A program made the translations under genes and the position numbers. Source: Curtobacterium sp. ER1/6 (GTDB lineage: Bacteria > Actinomycetota > Actinomycetes > Actinomycetales > Microbacteriaceae). Taken from it: DNA of 64,000 bases. The stretch covers positions 248,001-312,000 of the forward strand of contig NZ_MJAK01000002.1 of the NCBI RefSeq assembly GCF_001742745.1, read 5' to 3'. Position 1 is the first letter of the stretch; each line of letters opens with the position of its first letter. Shown here piece after piece: positions 27,471 through 35,554 of the stretch. Under the pieces are notes generated by a model. The model saw only the letters and a list, made by a program, of their open reading frames with translations, was not told where the DNA came from and did not search any database.

Positions 27471-27605
27471 TTGACACACGAACGGGGCACGGGGACCATC
27501 AGAGGGACGAGCGGTCCACACGGACTCGCCTCCCCGGGGAATCGGGTCGTCCGGAGGTACGCGCCGGTGTGTCACGCCCGCTCCCCGGACGTCCCCGGGG
27601 AGGCG
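27471..27605 (+). promoter_or_regulatory. TTGACA box and long inverted repeat in a 285-bp spacer
   Basis: A perfect TTGACA (27471-27476) is followed 17 bp later by a weak GACCAT. Downstream, 14-base arms 27527-27540 and 27592-27605 pair perfectly around a 51-nt interior. This could be a promoter with a structured transcript (small RNA or leader), but the PH-domain gene has its own TACCAT box at 27701. Nothing else is visible in 27428-27712. Confidence 0.35.
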
Positions 27606-27712
27606 CTCTCGTCAGTCCCGCCCCCGGCCGTCACGGCACCGTGCGAAGGGTCGGCGCTCTCCACTCCGAGCGCAGCGGGTCGCCCGCAGGAGCCCTCCCC
27701 TACCATCGTCGG

Positions 27713-28264
27713 GTGACCCCCACCGTGATCGTCGCCCCCGGCATGCGCCGGCTCGCCGTCGTCCTCTGGGGCATCGCCGTCGTGCTCGTGCCCCTCGCCC
27801 TCGTCGGCGGCGGCTCCCCCTGGTTGGTCCCCGTGCCGAGCTGCTTCATCGCCCTGGTCGCCTGGGCCGTCTTCTGGCGCCCCCGCTTCGAGTGCACCCC
27901 GGACCACCTCCGCATCGTGGACGTCCGACGCACGAGCACCTACGACTGGCGCCGCGTCACCGAGATCCGCACGAAGTACGGCATCGAGGTCGTCACCAGC
28001 GAGGGTGTCCGCCGCACCTGGCTCGCCACCCGTCCCACCGCGCGGCTCGGCGAGACCAGCGGCCGGCCGGGAGGCACCACCCCCCTCGACGTCGACGCCG
28101 CGGCCCGCAGGATGCGCACCTTCGTCCCCGCGCCGGTCGAGCAGATCGGCCCACCGCCCGCGACGGTGGTCCCGGCGCGGATCGCGCACCGGGCGCACGG
28201 CTGGTCGGTGACCGGGATGGTCGTCCTCGGCGTCGCCGCGTCGATGGCCGCCGCGCAGCTCTGA
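27713..28264 (+). CDS. Small membrane protein with PH-like domain
   Basis: 183 residues. Two hydrophobic segments at the N-terminus (LAVVLWGIAVVLVPLALVG and the next) precede a bacterial PH-like beta domain (FECTPDHLRIVDVRRTSTYDWRRVTEI), and a C-terminal hydrophobic helix closes the chain. Function unknown. GTG 27713 is 6 nt after TACCAT (27701-27706); the longer frame from 27464 is rejected. A second PH-type membrane protein of similar design occurs at 34989. Confidence 0.75.
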   Translation: MTPTVIVAPGMRRLAVVLWGIAVVLVPLALVGGGSPWLVPVPSCFIALVAWAVFWRPRFECTPDHLRIVDVRRTSTYDWRRVTEIRTKYGIEVVTSEGVRRTWLATRPTARLGETSGRPGGTTPLDVDAAARRMRTFVPAPVEQIGPPPATVVPARIAHRAHGWSVTGMVVLGVAASMAAAQL

Positions 28265-28292
28265 CCCGACCGCACGCCTCCTGCCCCGGACG

Positions 28293-28332
28293 CACGGGAC
28301 CCCCGCCGCCCGGAGGCGACGGGGGTCCCGTG
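28293..28332. terminator. Hairpin terminator
   Basis: 13-bp perfect stem (28293-28305 with 28320-28332) between the convergent PH-domain and binding-protein genes. Confidence 0.8.
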
Positions 28333-28343
28333 TGGAGGGGTGA

Positions 28344-30062
28344 CTACTTGCTGTAGCCCACGTCCTGCCACTTGACGGAGCTCGACTGGAACTGCGCCGG
28401 ACCGTAGTTCACGAGGTCCTTCCGCACGCCCCATGCGTAGGGCTCCGCGAACAGCGGGATGGTGCCGGCGACCGCGACGATCTTCTTGTCGATGGCCTGG
28501 GCGTCCTTGATCCGGGCACTCGCGTCGAGTTCGGCGTTCGCCTTGTCCCACGCGTCGCCGAGCGAGTCGTCGGTGACACCGGCGTAGTTCTGTCCGGCGT
28601 CAGCCGGGTAGAAGATCGACTTGAGCGAGGACACCGGGAACGGCGTGCCCTGCCACGCGAAGTACGTGGCGTCGAAGTCACGCGTCTCGGTGGTGATGTA
28701 CTTCGTGAAGAAGTCGTCGGTCGGCACGGTGTCGATCGTGACCTTGAAGCCGGCCGCCTTCGTCTGCTGCTGCACGAGCTGCGCGATGTTCGCCGAGTTC
28801 TGGTTGTCCGACGGGATGACGAAGCGGACGTCGAGCTCCTTGCCGCCCTTCGACGCGTAGCCGTCCGAACCGATGGTGTACCCGGCGTCCTGCAGCTTCT
28901 TCTTGGCGTCCTCGACGCTGTAGCCGTAGACCTTCGAGGCGTCGTCCTCGTAGCCCTTCTGCCCCGGCAGGTACACCATGTTGTTGAGCACGTCGCCCGG
29001 GCTCTTCACCGGCGACAGGATCGCCTGGGCGAGCACCTTGCGGTTCAGCGACTGCGCGAAGGCCTGGCGGACCTCCTTGTCCTTGAAGACCTCGGAGGTG
29101 CCGTTGAGGGTCACGTGGCGCCAGGTGGTGCCGAGCGAGCGCTCGATCTTCGAGTCGGACCGGCTGTTCGCGGTCTTCAGGTTGTCGGCGCTGCCGTAGA
29201 GGTTGAAGGCGTCGAGCTCCTTGTTGGCGTAGGCCTGGGCGAGGCCGTCGCGGGACACGGTCTTGAAGACGATCGTGTCGAGCTTCGGGGTGTCGCCCCA
29301 CCACTTGCTGTTCTTCTCGAACGTGAGCACGCCGCCGTTGGCGTCGAAGGACTTCAGGATGTACGGACCGCCGGAGACGAAGGTCTTGCCGTCGGCCGCG
29401 TACGGGCCCTTGGCCCACGCCTTGTTGAAGTGGTCGGGGGTGTCGACGGCCCAGGCCGGGTAGATGCCGGAGAGGACGCTCGCCCAGTCGGCGTTCGTCT
29501 TCTTGAAGGTGATGACCACGTCACGCTCGTCGGAGCCCTGCTCGACGGACTCGACGTCCTCCCACACGTTCGTGGCGAGCGGCGCGAAGGCCGGGTTCGT
29601 GCCGTTGAGGGCCTTCCAGTTCGCCGCGACGTCCTTCTCGGTGATCGGCGTGCCGTCGGACCAGACGGCCTTCGGGTTGATCTTGATCTCGACGGTCTGC
29701 GGCGAGTCCTTCGTCAGCTTCACCGAGTCCGCGAAGTCCGGGTTCGCCTCCCAGTCGCCGTTCTCCTTGAACTGGATGAACCCGGGCAGGTACACCCCCG
29801 CGATCGTCTGGTCGTCGACCGTCCCCGAGTCGAGGTTGCTGATCTGGAAGTTGGCGGGAGCCGAGTCGATCGGCAGCGTCAGCGAACCGCCGTCCTTGAC
29901 CGAGTCGCGGTCCGCGCTCGTCCACCCGGTCGACTTCAGCGACGACTGGGCGACGGCGGAACTGCTCTCGCCCGCCGTCCCACCACCGGAGCAGCCGGCG
30001 AGCACGAGGGCTGCGGCGGCCGCGGTGGCGAGCACGGCGGTGGTCTTGATCCTCATTCGCAT
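28344..30062 (-). CDS. ABC transporter substrate-binding lipoprotein (oligopeptide/dipeptide family)
   Basis: 572-residue family 5 solute-binding protein. Signal peptide with lipobox LAGC (Cys about residue 24), then the SBP_bac_5 core including a KDAVWSDG-like segment (NPKAVWSDGTPIT). It delivers peptides or related solutes to the importer encoded divergently at 30309-34371; having the binding protein on the opposite strand is less usual. ATG 30062 has AAAGGGGA 8 nt upstream. Upstream region 30063-30308 holds the motif ACATGTTGCA. Confidence 0.9.
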   Translation of the reverse strand: MRMRIKTTAVLATAAAAALVLAGCSGGGTAGESSSAVAQSSLKSTGWTSADRDSVKDGGSLTLPIDSAPANFQISNLDSGTVDDQTIAGVYLPGFIQFKENGDWEANPDFADSVKLTKDSPQTVEIKINPKAVWSDGTPITEKDVAANWKALNGTNPAFAPLATNVWEDVESVEQGSDERDVVITFKKTNADWASVLSGIYPAWAVDTPDHFNKAWAKGPYAADGKTFVSGGPYILKSFDANGGVLTFEKNSKWWGDTPKLDTIVFKTVSRDGLAQAYANKELDAFNLYGSADNLKTANSRSDSKIERSLGTTWRHVTLNGTSEVFKDKEVRQAFAQSLNRKVLAQAILSPVKSPGDVLNNMVYLPGQKGYEDDASKVYGYSVEDAKKKLQDAGYTIGSDGYASKGGKELDVRFVIPSDNQNSANIAQLVQQQTKAAGFKVTIDTVPTDDFFTKYITTETRDFDATYFAWQGTPFPVSSLKSIFYPADAGQNYAGVTDDSLGDAWDKANAELDASARIKDAQAIDKKIVAVAGTIPLFAEPYAWGVRKDLVNYGPAQFQSSSVKWQDVGYSK

Positions 30063-30205
30063 CGCGAGGATCCCCTTTCGATGTGTCTGCGCTGAGCGCC
30101 TTGCGACCCCGACGGCCCCTGCCGTCGGGTCTGTTGGTTGAGAACCCTAACCACATCCGCAGCGACCACAAGAGTCCCTGCGAGGAATCGAAACACGGCT
30201 GTAAC

Positions 30206-30215
30206 ACATGTTGCA
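30206..30215. promoter_or_regulatory. ACATGTTGCA motif upstream of the first peptide-transport genes
   Basis: This 10-mer in the divergent 30063-30308 promoter region also occurs at 41242-41251 upstream of the second binding-protein gene, in the same orientation relative to both. Possible shared operator. Confidence 0.35.
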
Positions 30216-30308
30216 TAGCGTCACTTCGCATCACCACGACGTGGTCGGATGGGGTTACGCTCTCGTCACCGACAACGCCGTCCGTACCCCTAGCGAGGTC
30301 CATCGTCC

Positions 30309-31289
30309 ATGCTTGCCTTCATCGCGAAGCGGATCGTCAACTACGTCATCCTGACGATCGTCGCGACGACCCTCGGGTACCTGCTCGCCAGTTCCACGCT
30401 GAACCCGGCGTCCCGGTTCCTCGGCCGCAACCCAGCCGTGCCGCAGGGCACGATCGACGCCTCGCTGCAGAAGCTCGGCGCCGACCCGGGCACCCCGCTG
30501 CTCGTCCGCACCTGGGACTGGTGGACCGGGCTCGTCACGCACGGTTCCCTCGGCATCAGTGCCCGCGGCACCGAGGTGACGGCGGACATCGTCGCCCGTG
30601 CCGGCACGAGCCTCCGCCTGCTCGTCATCGGCACGCTGCTCGGCGCGCTGTTCGGTGTGCTGCTCGGCGTCTGGAACGCGGTCCGGCAGTACCGGACGTC
30701 CGACCAGGTCTCGACGTACCTGTCGTTCGCGGTCCTGGCCACGCCGCCCTTCGTCATCGCGGTCGTCCTGATGATCCTGGCCACCTCGCTCAACAACGCG
30801 ACCGGCACGCAGCTGATCAGCTTCACGGGTGAGTACACCCCGGGGGTGACCGGGTTCCTCCCCGTCCTCGGCGACCGACTCGTGCACCTGTTGCTCCCCA
30901 CGATCTCGCTGACCGTCGGCGCCGTCGCGTCGTACTCGCGCTACCAGCGGTCGGCGATGCTCGACGTCCTGTCGAACGACTTCATCCGGACGGCCCGGTC
31001 GAAGGGCCGGACGCGCGGGTCGGCCATCATGCGGCACGGCGTCCGGGTCGCGCTCATCCCGATGTCGACGTTCTTCGCGTACTCGTTCGGGCTGATCCTG
31101 ACCGGCGCGAGCATCACCGAACTGGTCTTCAGCTGGCACGGCATGGGCGAGTACTTCGTGCAGAGCATCACCAACAACGACATCAACGCGGCAGCGGGCA
31201 CGATCCTCTTCACGGCGGTCCTCGTGCTCATCGCAGGCACCCTCGCGGACCTGCTCTACGCCGCGCTCGACCCGCGAGTGAGGGTGTGA
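30309..31289 (+). CDS. ABC transporter permease (DppB/OppB type)
   Basis: 326 residues, first permease of the peptide importer. Six hydrophobic segments, starting with IVNYVILTIVATTLGYLLA. The large periplasmic loop after helix 1 is typical of OppB. The EAA-type coupling segment is around FIRTARSKGRTRGSAIMRHGVR, which contacts the ATPase. It starts an operon (second permease 3 bp downstream). Confidence 0.92.
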   Translation: MLAFIAKRIVNYVILTIVATTLGYLLASSTLNPASRFLGRNPAVPQGTIDASLQKLGADPGTPLLVRTWDWWTGLVTHGSLGISARGTEVTADIVARAGTSLRLLVIGTLLGALFGVLLGVWNAVRQYRTSDQVSTYLSFAVLATPPFVIAVVLMILATSLNNATGTQLISFTGEYTPGVTGFLPVLGDRLVHLLLPTISLTVGAVASYSRYQRSAMLDVLSNDFIRTARSKGRTRGSAIMRHGVRVALIPMSTFFAYSFGLILTGASITELVFSWHGMGEYFVQSITNNDINAAAGTILFTAVLVLIAGTLADLLYAALDPRVRV

Positions 31290-31292
31290 CCC

Positions 31293-32231
31293 GTGTCCGT
31301 ACTCGACCCCACCACCACGACCACCGCCGGTGACCCGACCGACGGCGCTGCCGGCGAGCCGGCGCACGTCGTCGAGGTCACCGGCGGCCGGACGCCGCTC
31401 TGGCGCAAGGTCTTCGGCACCTGGCGCGCCCGCATCGGCGGCGGCGCGCTGCTGCTCATACTCCTCTGGGCCTTCGTCGGCCCGTACCTGTACCACTGGA
31501 ACGCCGTCGACTCCGACGGGCTCGCGTTCGGCGCCGCTCCGAGCGCCGCCCACTGGTTCGGCACGAACGACATCGGTCAGGACATCTACGCGCAGACCCT
31601 CGTGGGCCTGCAGAAGTCGCTGCTCATCGGCCTCATCGCCGGGCCGGCCGCCACGCTCATCGCGGGCATCGTCGGCGCGATCGCGGGCTACTTCGGCGGG
31701 TTCGTCGACCGCGCGCTCGTCTGGGGCATCGACCTGCTGCTCGTCATCCCGTCGTTCTACGCGCTCGTGCTCCTCAGCCCGCTGTTCAAGAACCTCAGCT
31801 GGGTGGCGCTCATCATCGGTCTGGCGATCTTCGGCTGGATGATCATGGCGCGTGTCATCCGCGGCCAGACGATGTCGCTGCGGGAGCGCGACTACGTCAA
31901 GGCCGCACGGTTCATGGGCGTGCCCTCGTTCACGATCATCCGCCGGCACATCCTGCCGAACGTGGCCTCGCTGCTCATCATCGACGCGACGCTCGGCGTC
32001 GGCGCGATGATCCTGTCCGAGAGCGCGCTGAGCTTCTTCGGCTTCGGCATCCAGGTGCCCGACGTGTCCCTCGGCACCCTGCTCGCCGCGGGCAGCCAGT
32101 CCGCCGTCACCCGCCCCTGGCTCTTCGTGCTGCCGGCCGCGACCCTCGTCGCGACCGTGCTGTCGACCAGCCTGCTCGGCGACGCCCTGCGCGACGCCAT
32201 CGACCCCACCTCTGGAGCCAACCGTGACTGA
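31293..32231 (+). CDS. ABC transporter permease (DppC/OppC type)
   Basis: 312 residues, second permease. The N-terminal extension is followed by an OppC_N segment, then the core with coupling motif YVKAARFMGVPSFTIIRRHILPN and a last segment ending with LGDALRDAIDPT. GTG start, and 8 bp overlap with the ATPase gene that follows, so translation is probably coupled. Confidence 0.92.
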   Translation: MSVLDPTTTTTAGDPTDGAAGEPAHVVEVTGGRTPLWRKVFGTWRARIGGGALLLILLWAFVGPYLYHWNAVDSDGLAFGAAPSAAHWFGTNDIGQDIYAQTLVGLQKSLLIGLIAGPAATLIAGIVGAIAGYFGGFVDRALVWGIDLLLVIPSFYALVLLSPLFKNLSWVALIIGLAIFGWMIMARVIRGQTMSLRERDYVKAARFMGVPSFTIIRRHILPNVASLLIIDATLGVGAMILSESALSFFGFGIQVPDVSLGTLLAAGSQSAVTRPWLFVLPAATLVATVLSTSLLGDALRDAIDPTSGANRD

Positions 32232-34371
32232 GCCGCTGCTCACCGTCTCCGACCTGTCCGTCACGTTCAACCCCAGGACGAAGCCGGTCCACGCGGTCCG
32301 CGGTGTCGACTACTCGGTCCGCCAGGGCGAGTTCCTCGGCATCGTCGGCGAGTCCGGCTCGGGCAAGTCGGTGTCCTCCATGGCCGTGATGGGCCTGCTG
32401 CCGTCCTCCGCGCACGTCGAGGGCAGCATCCGGTTCGACGGCCAGGAGCTCGTCGGCCGCTCCGACCGCGAGATGTCCCGGCTCCGCGGCAGCGACATCG
32501 CGATGGTGTTCCAGGACCCGCTCTCCGCGCTGACGCCGGTGTACACGATCGGGCAGCAGATCATCGAGGGCCTCAAGCTGCACGACCGGGCGCTGAGCGC
32601 GCAAGCCGCCCGGGTCCGCGCCGAGGAGCTCCTGCGCGCCGTGGGCATCCCGAACCCCGCCCGCCGGCTCGACGCGTTCCCGCACGAGTTCTCCGGCGGC
32701 ATGCGGCAGCGCGCGATGATCGCGATCGCCATCGCGAACGACCCGAAGCTCATCATCGCCGACGAACCGACCACGGCGCTCGACGTGACGATCCAGGCGC
32801 AGATCCTCGACGTGCTGCAGACGGCGAAGGACATGACCGGTGCCGCCGTCGTGCTCATCACGCACGACCTCGGCGTCGTCGCCGGCAACGCCGATCGCGT
32901 CGCGGTCATGTACGCCGGCCGGATCGTCGAGACGGCGCCCGTCGGGCCGCTGTTCCACGAGCCGGTGATGCCGTACACGATCGGTCTGCTCCGCTCGATG
33001 CCGAACATGACCTCGTCGCGCGCCGAGCGGCTCGTGCCGCTCGAGGGCCGACCGCCGCTCCTCACCGCGAAGCCGACCGGCTGCCCGTTCGCGGACCGCT
33101 GCCCCGCGGTCCTCGACGCCTGCCGTGACGGCGAGCCGGCCCTGCTCGCGCCGAGCGTCCCGGCCGGGGCGGACAACCCCGTGCTCACCGGAGCCGTGCC
33201 GACGATCTCGAACGGCGCGTTCGACGACGACCACGTCGCCGCCTGCATCCGACGCGACGAGATCGCCGCCGGCACCCTCGCGCGCTCCGAGATCTTCCCC
33301 CGCCCCGAGGACGTCCCCGAGTCGACGATCGACCACGGCGACGACGTCGTGCTCGAGCTGCAGGACGTCGTGAAGACGTTCCCGCTCACCAAGGGTGCCG
33401 TCTTCCGCCGCCGCATCGGCGAGGTCCACGCCGTCGACGGGATCTCGCTGACGCTGAAGCGCGGGCAGGTCCTCGGACTGGTCGGCGAGTCCGGCTGCGG
33501 CAAGACCACGACGATCATGGAGATCCTCGAGCTCGCCGGCGCCCAGCAGGGCACCATCCGGGTCAACGGCGTCGACACCGGCACGCTGTCGAAGCGCGAC
33601 CGCCGAGCACTCCGCAGTGACATCCAGGTCGTGTTCCAGGACCCGATGGCCTCCATCGACCCGCGGCTCGACATCGGCTCGGTGATCGGCGAACCGCTGA
33701 CCGTGCACGGGGTCGCGAAGGACGAGATCCGCCGACGGGTGCGCGACGTCCTCGAGCTCGTCGGCCTCGAGCCGAGCTACATCGACCGGTACCCGCACGA
33801 GTTCTCCGGCGGGCAGCGGCAGCGCATCGGCATCGCGCGGGCGCTCATCGTCGAGCCGAAGATCCTCGTGCTCGACGAGCCCGTGTCCGCGCTCGACGTG
33901 TCCGTGCAGGCCGGCGTCATCAACCTGCTCGAGGATCTCAAGCACCGTCTGGGCCTGTCCTACCTGTTCGTCGCGCACGACCTGTCCGTCGTCCGGCACA
34001 TCGCCGACGACGTCGCGGTCATGTACCTCGGCCGGATCGTCGAGTACGGCGAGGGTGACCGCGTGTTCGACGACCCGCAGCACCCGTACACCCGCGCACT
34101 GCTGTCCGCCGTGCCCGTGCCGGACCCCGACGCCGAGGCCGACCGAGGTCGCATCCTGCTGCAGGGCGACCTGCCCTCGCCGACGGAGCGCATCGACGGC
34201 TGCCGGTTCCGCACCCGGTGCCCGCTCTACCAGCTCCTCGACGAGGGTCGTCAGCAGCAGTGCCGGACGATCGACCCCCGGCTGCAGGACGTCGCCGGTC
34301 GCGGTGTGGCGTGCGTGCAGACCGACCAGGAGCACCTGCTGACGGAGCACGCGGCCGCAGCGGCGGTCTGA
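32224..34371 (+). CDS. Double ATP-binding protein of peptide ABC importer (DppD-DppF fusion)
   Basis: 715 residues with two ABC domains in one chain. First: Walker A GESGSGKS, signature FSGGMRQR, Walker B LIIADEPT (about residues 40-250), then the CxxR-type C-terminal extension with cysteines (GCPFADRCPAVLDAC) as in Opp/Dpp ATPases. Second: Walker A GESGCGKTT, signature FSGGQRQR, Walker B ILVLDEP, and another Cys-rich end (GCRFRTRCPLY). It powers the importer with the two upstream permeases. The Cys clusters may bind an Fe-S cluster, as known for some family members. Confidence 0.93.
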   Translation: MTEPLLTVSDLSVTFNPRTKPVHAVRGVDYSVRQGEFLGIVGESGSGKSVSSMAVMGLLPSSAHVEGSIRFDGQELVGRSDREMSRLRGSDIAMVFQDPLSALTPVYTIGQQIIEGLKLHDRALSAQAARVRAEELLRAVGIPNPARRLDAFPHEFSGGMRQRAMIAIAIANDPKLIIADEPTTALDVTIQAQILDVLQTAKDMTGAAVVLITHDLGVVAGNADRVAVMYAGRIVETAPVGPLFHEPVMPYTIGLLRSMPNMTSSRAERLVPLEGRPPLLTAKPTGCPFADRCPAVLDACRDGEPALLAPSVPAGADNPVLTGAVPTISNGAFDDDHVAACIRRDEIAAGTLARSEIFPRPEDVPESTIDHGDDVVLELQDVVKTFPLTKGAVFRRRIGEVHAVDGISLTLKRGQVLGLVGESGCGKTTTIMEILELAGAQQGTIRVNGVDTGTLSKRDRRALRSDIQVVFQDPMASIDPRLDIGSVIGEPLTVHGVAKDEIRRRVRDVLELVGLEPSYIDRYPHEFSGGQRQRIGIARALIVEPKILVLDEPVSALDVSVQAGVINLLEDLKHRLGLSYLFVAHDLSVVRHIADDVAVMYLGRIVEYGEGDRVFDDPQHPYTRALLSAVPVPDPDAEADRGRILLQGDLPSPTERIDGCRFRTRCPLYQLLDEGRQQQCRTIDPRLQDVAGRGVACVQTDQEHLLTEHAAAAAV

Positions 34372-34380
34372 CCCACCGAC

Positions 34381-34422
34381 GGACGGGAGCCGCGGGGCGG
34401 GGCGGCCCCGCGCCTCCCGTCC
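34381..34422. terminator. Intergenic hairpin (GGACGGGAGGC family, variant)
   Basis: Outer arms 34381-34389 and 34414-34422 pair perfectly. One mismatch follows, then a GC-only inner stem. It lies 9 bp after the ATPase gene and probably terminates the operon. Confidence 0.7.
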
Positions 34423-34491
34423 GGTGCGTGGTTCCGCGCTGCTGAGCCGCGCCGCGGCGCTGGGTCGTGGTGCCGATTGCGGTCCGCCGCG

Positions 34492-34890
34492 CGAGCGGGC
34501 CTCGTCCGTCACGTCCGGACCGCCGGGTCGACGTGTCCTGCCCGCTCGGTGCGCCCGGCGCGCGCCGGATCACGAGCGGGCGGAACCGGCCCGCGCACCG
34601 GGCTCGGTGCCGCACGATCCGCCCGCTCGCGAGGAGCGGCCACGAGCGGGCGGAACCGCACCGCCTGCCGGCGTCGGCGCCACGGGAACCGCCCGTTCGC
34701 GTACCGAGGAGCGTCGAGCACGGCGCCCGACGGTCGAGCGGGCGGAACCGCACCACCCCCCGATGTCCGCACGGCAGGATCCGCCCGCTCGGCGCGAGCC
34801 GCGCACGGTCCGCCCGTCCGGGAGGAGCGACCGCGAGCGGGCGGAAGACGCCGTGCGCGTCGGTGAGCGGGACGGAGAATGCCCGCTCGC
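34492..34890. repeat. Array of inverted-repeat units (GAGCGGGCGGAACC type)
   Basis: A roughly 400-bp gene-free stretch has about five head-to-head pairs of GAGCGGGCGGA and its complement. Pairs: 34493-34500/34540-34547; 34574-34584/34618-34628; 34644-34653/34689-34698; 34736-34746/34780-34790; and 34835 onward/34881-34888. Unit spacing is about 70-100 bp and the interiors differ. It lies between the 3' ends of the two peptide-transport operons. Long open frames cross it only because of base composition. Function unknown. Confidence 0.7.
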
Positions 34891-34917
34891 GACGGGGCGG
34901 GACGGCGAGCCGACGAC

Positions 34918-34959
34918 GGACGGGAGGCTCGGGGCGGGCCCGTCACGCGCCTCCCGTCC
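34918..34959. terminator. Intergenic hairpin (GGACGGGAGGC family)
   Basis: 11-bp stem (34918-34928 with 34949-34959) with a 20-nt interior, 29 bp beyond the end of the minus-strand PH-domain gene; likely terminator of the second transporter operon. Confidence 0.7.
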
Positions 34960-34988
34960 AGCGAGCGGTCGCCGTCAGCGCGGCGCGG

Positions 34989-35441
34989 TCAGCGCAGGGC
35001 GACGCTCAGCAGCGAGACCGCGAGCAGGGCGAGGGCCACCGCCCCGACGAGCAGGGCCTCGCGGTCCCACCCGCGGTGCACCGCACCGCCGGCGGCCCCG
35101 GCATCGCGCCGAGCCGCCCAGCGGTCGAGCAGCACCCGCATCTCGTCGGGCTGCGGGAGCGTCCGGGGCTCGCCCCGCCGCGCCGGCTTCGGGCGCGGCA
35201 GCGACGGCCCGCCCCAGCACGCGACCTTCCGACCGTCGGTCGTCTCGACCACGATCTGCCACCGCAGCCGGACGTCGGCGACCTCGCCCCACGGCACGCG
35301 CGTGACGCGGAGCGGGTTGACGACGGTGAGCGCATCGTCGTCGAGTCGGATCGACGGCCGGTACGTCAGGACCCAGAGCGCCCAGAGCAGCACCGCGAGC
35401 GGGCCGACCGCGGCGAGCACGACGTCCCAGCTCCCGCGCAC
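34989..35441 (-). CDS. PH-like domain membrane protein
   Basis: 150 residues from the first standard start (GTG 35441): a hydrophobic helix, a PH-like beta domain (SIRLDDDALTVVNPLRVTRVPWGEVADVRL), a linker and a C-terminal helix. The open frame continues upstream for 39 codons to a CTG at 35556-35558, which overlaps the ABC ATPase TGA by 3 of its 4 bases (CTGA). That would add an Arg-rich start and another hydrophobic helix, giving the two-helix start seen in the protein at 27713. The true start is therefore uncertain. Last gene of the second transporter operon. Confidence 0.7.
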   Translation of the reverse strand: MRGSWDVVLAAVGPLAVLLWALWVLTYRPSIRLDDDALTVVNPLRVTRVPWGEVADVRLRWQIVVETTDGRKVACWGGPSLPRPKPARRGEPRTLPQPDEMRVLLDRWAARRDAGAAGGAVHRGWDREALLVGAVALALLAVSLLSVALR

Positions 35442-35554
35442 CCCCGCGTCGACGAGCAGCAGCAGGGCCAGGACGGCGACGAGGCCGGACGTGACCGCTC
35501 CCCCGCGACCTGCGCGGAGGACGGTACGTCCGGCCTCGGTGGTGCCCAGACGGA

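Noticed and set aside
34492-34890. CRISPR array
   Set aside because: Repeats are inverted pairs with unequal spacing, imperfect, and no cas genes are present.
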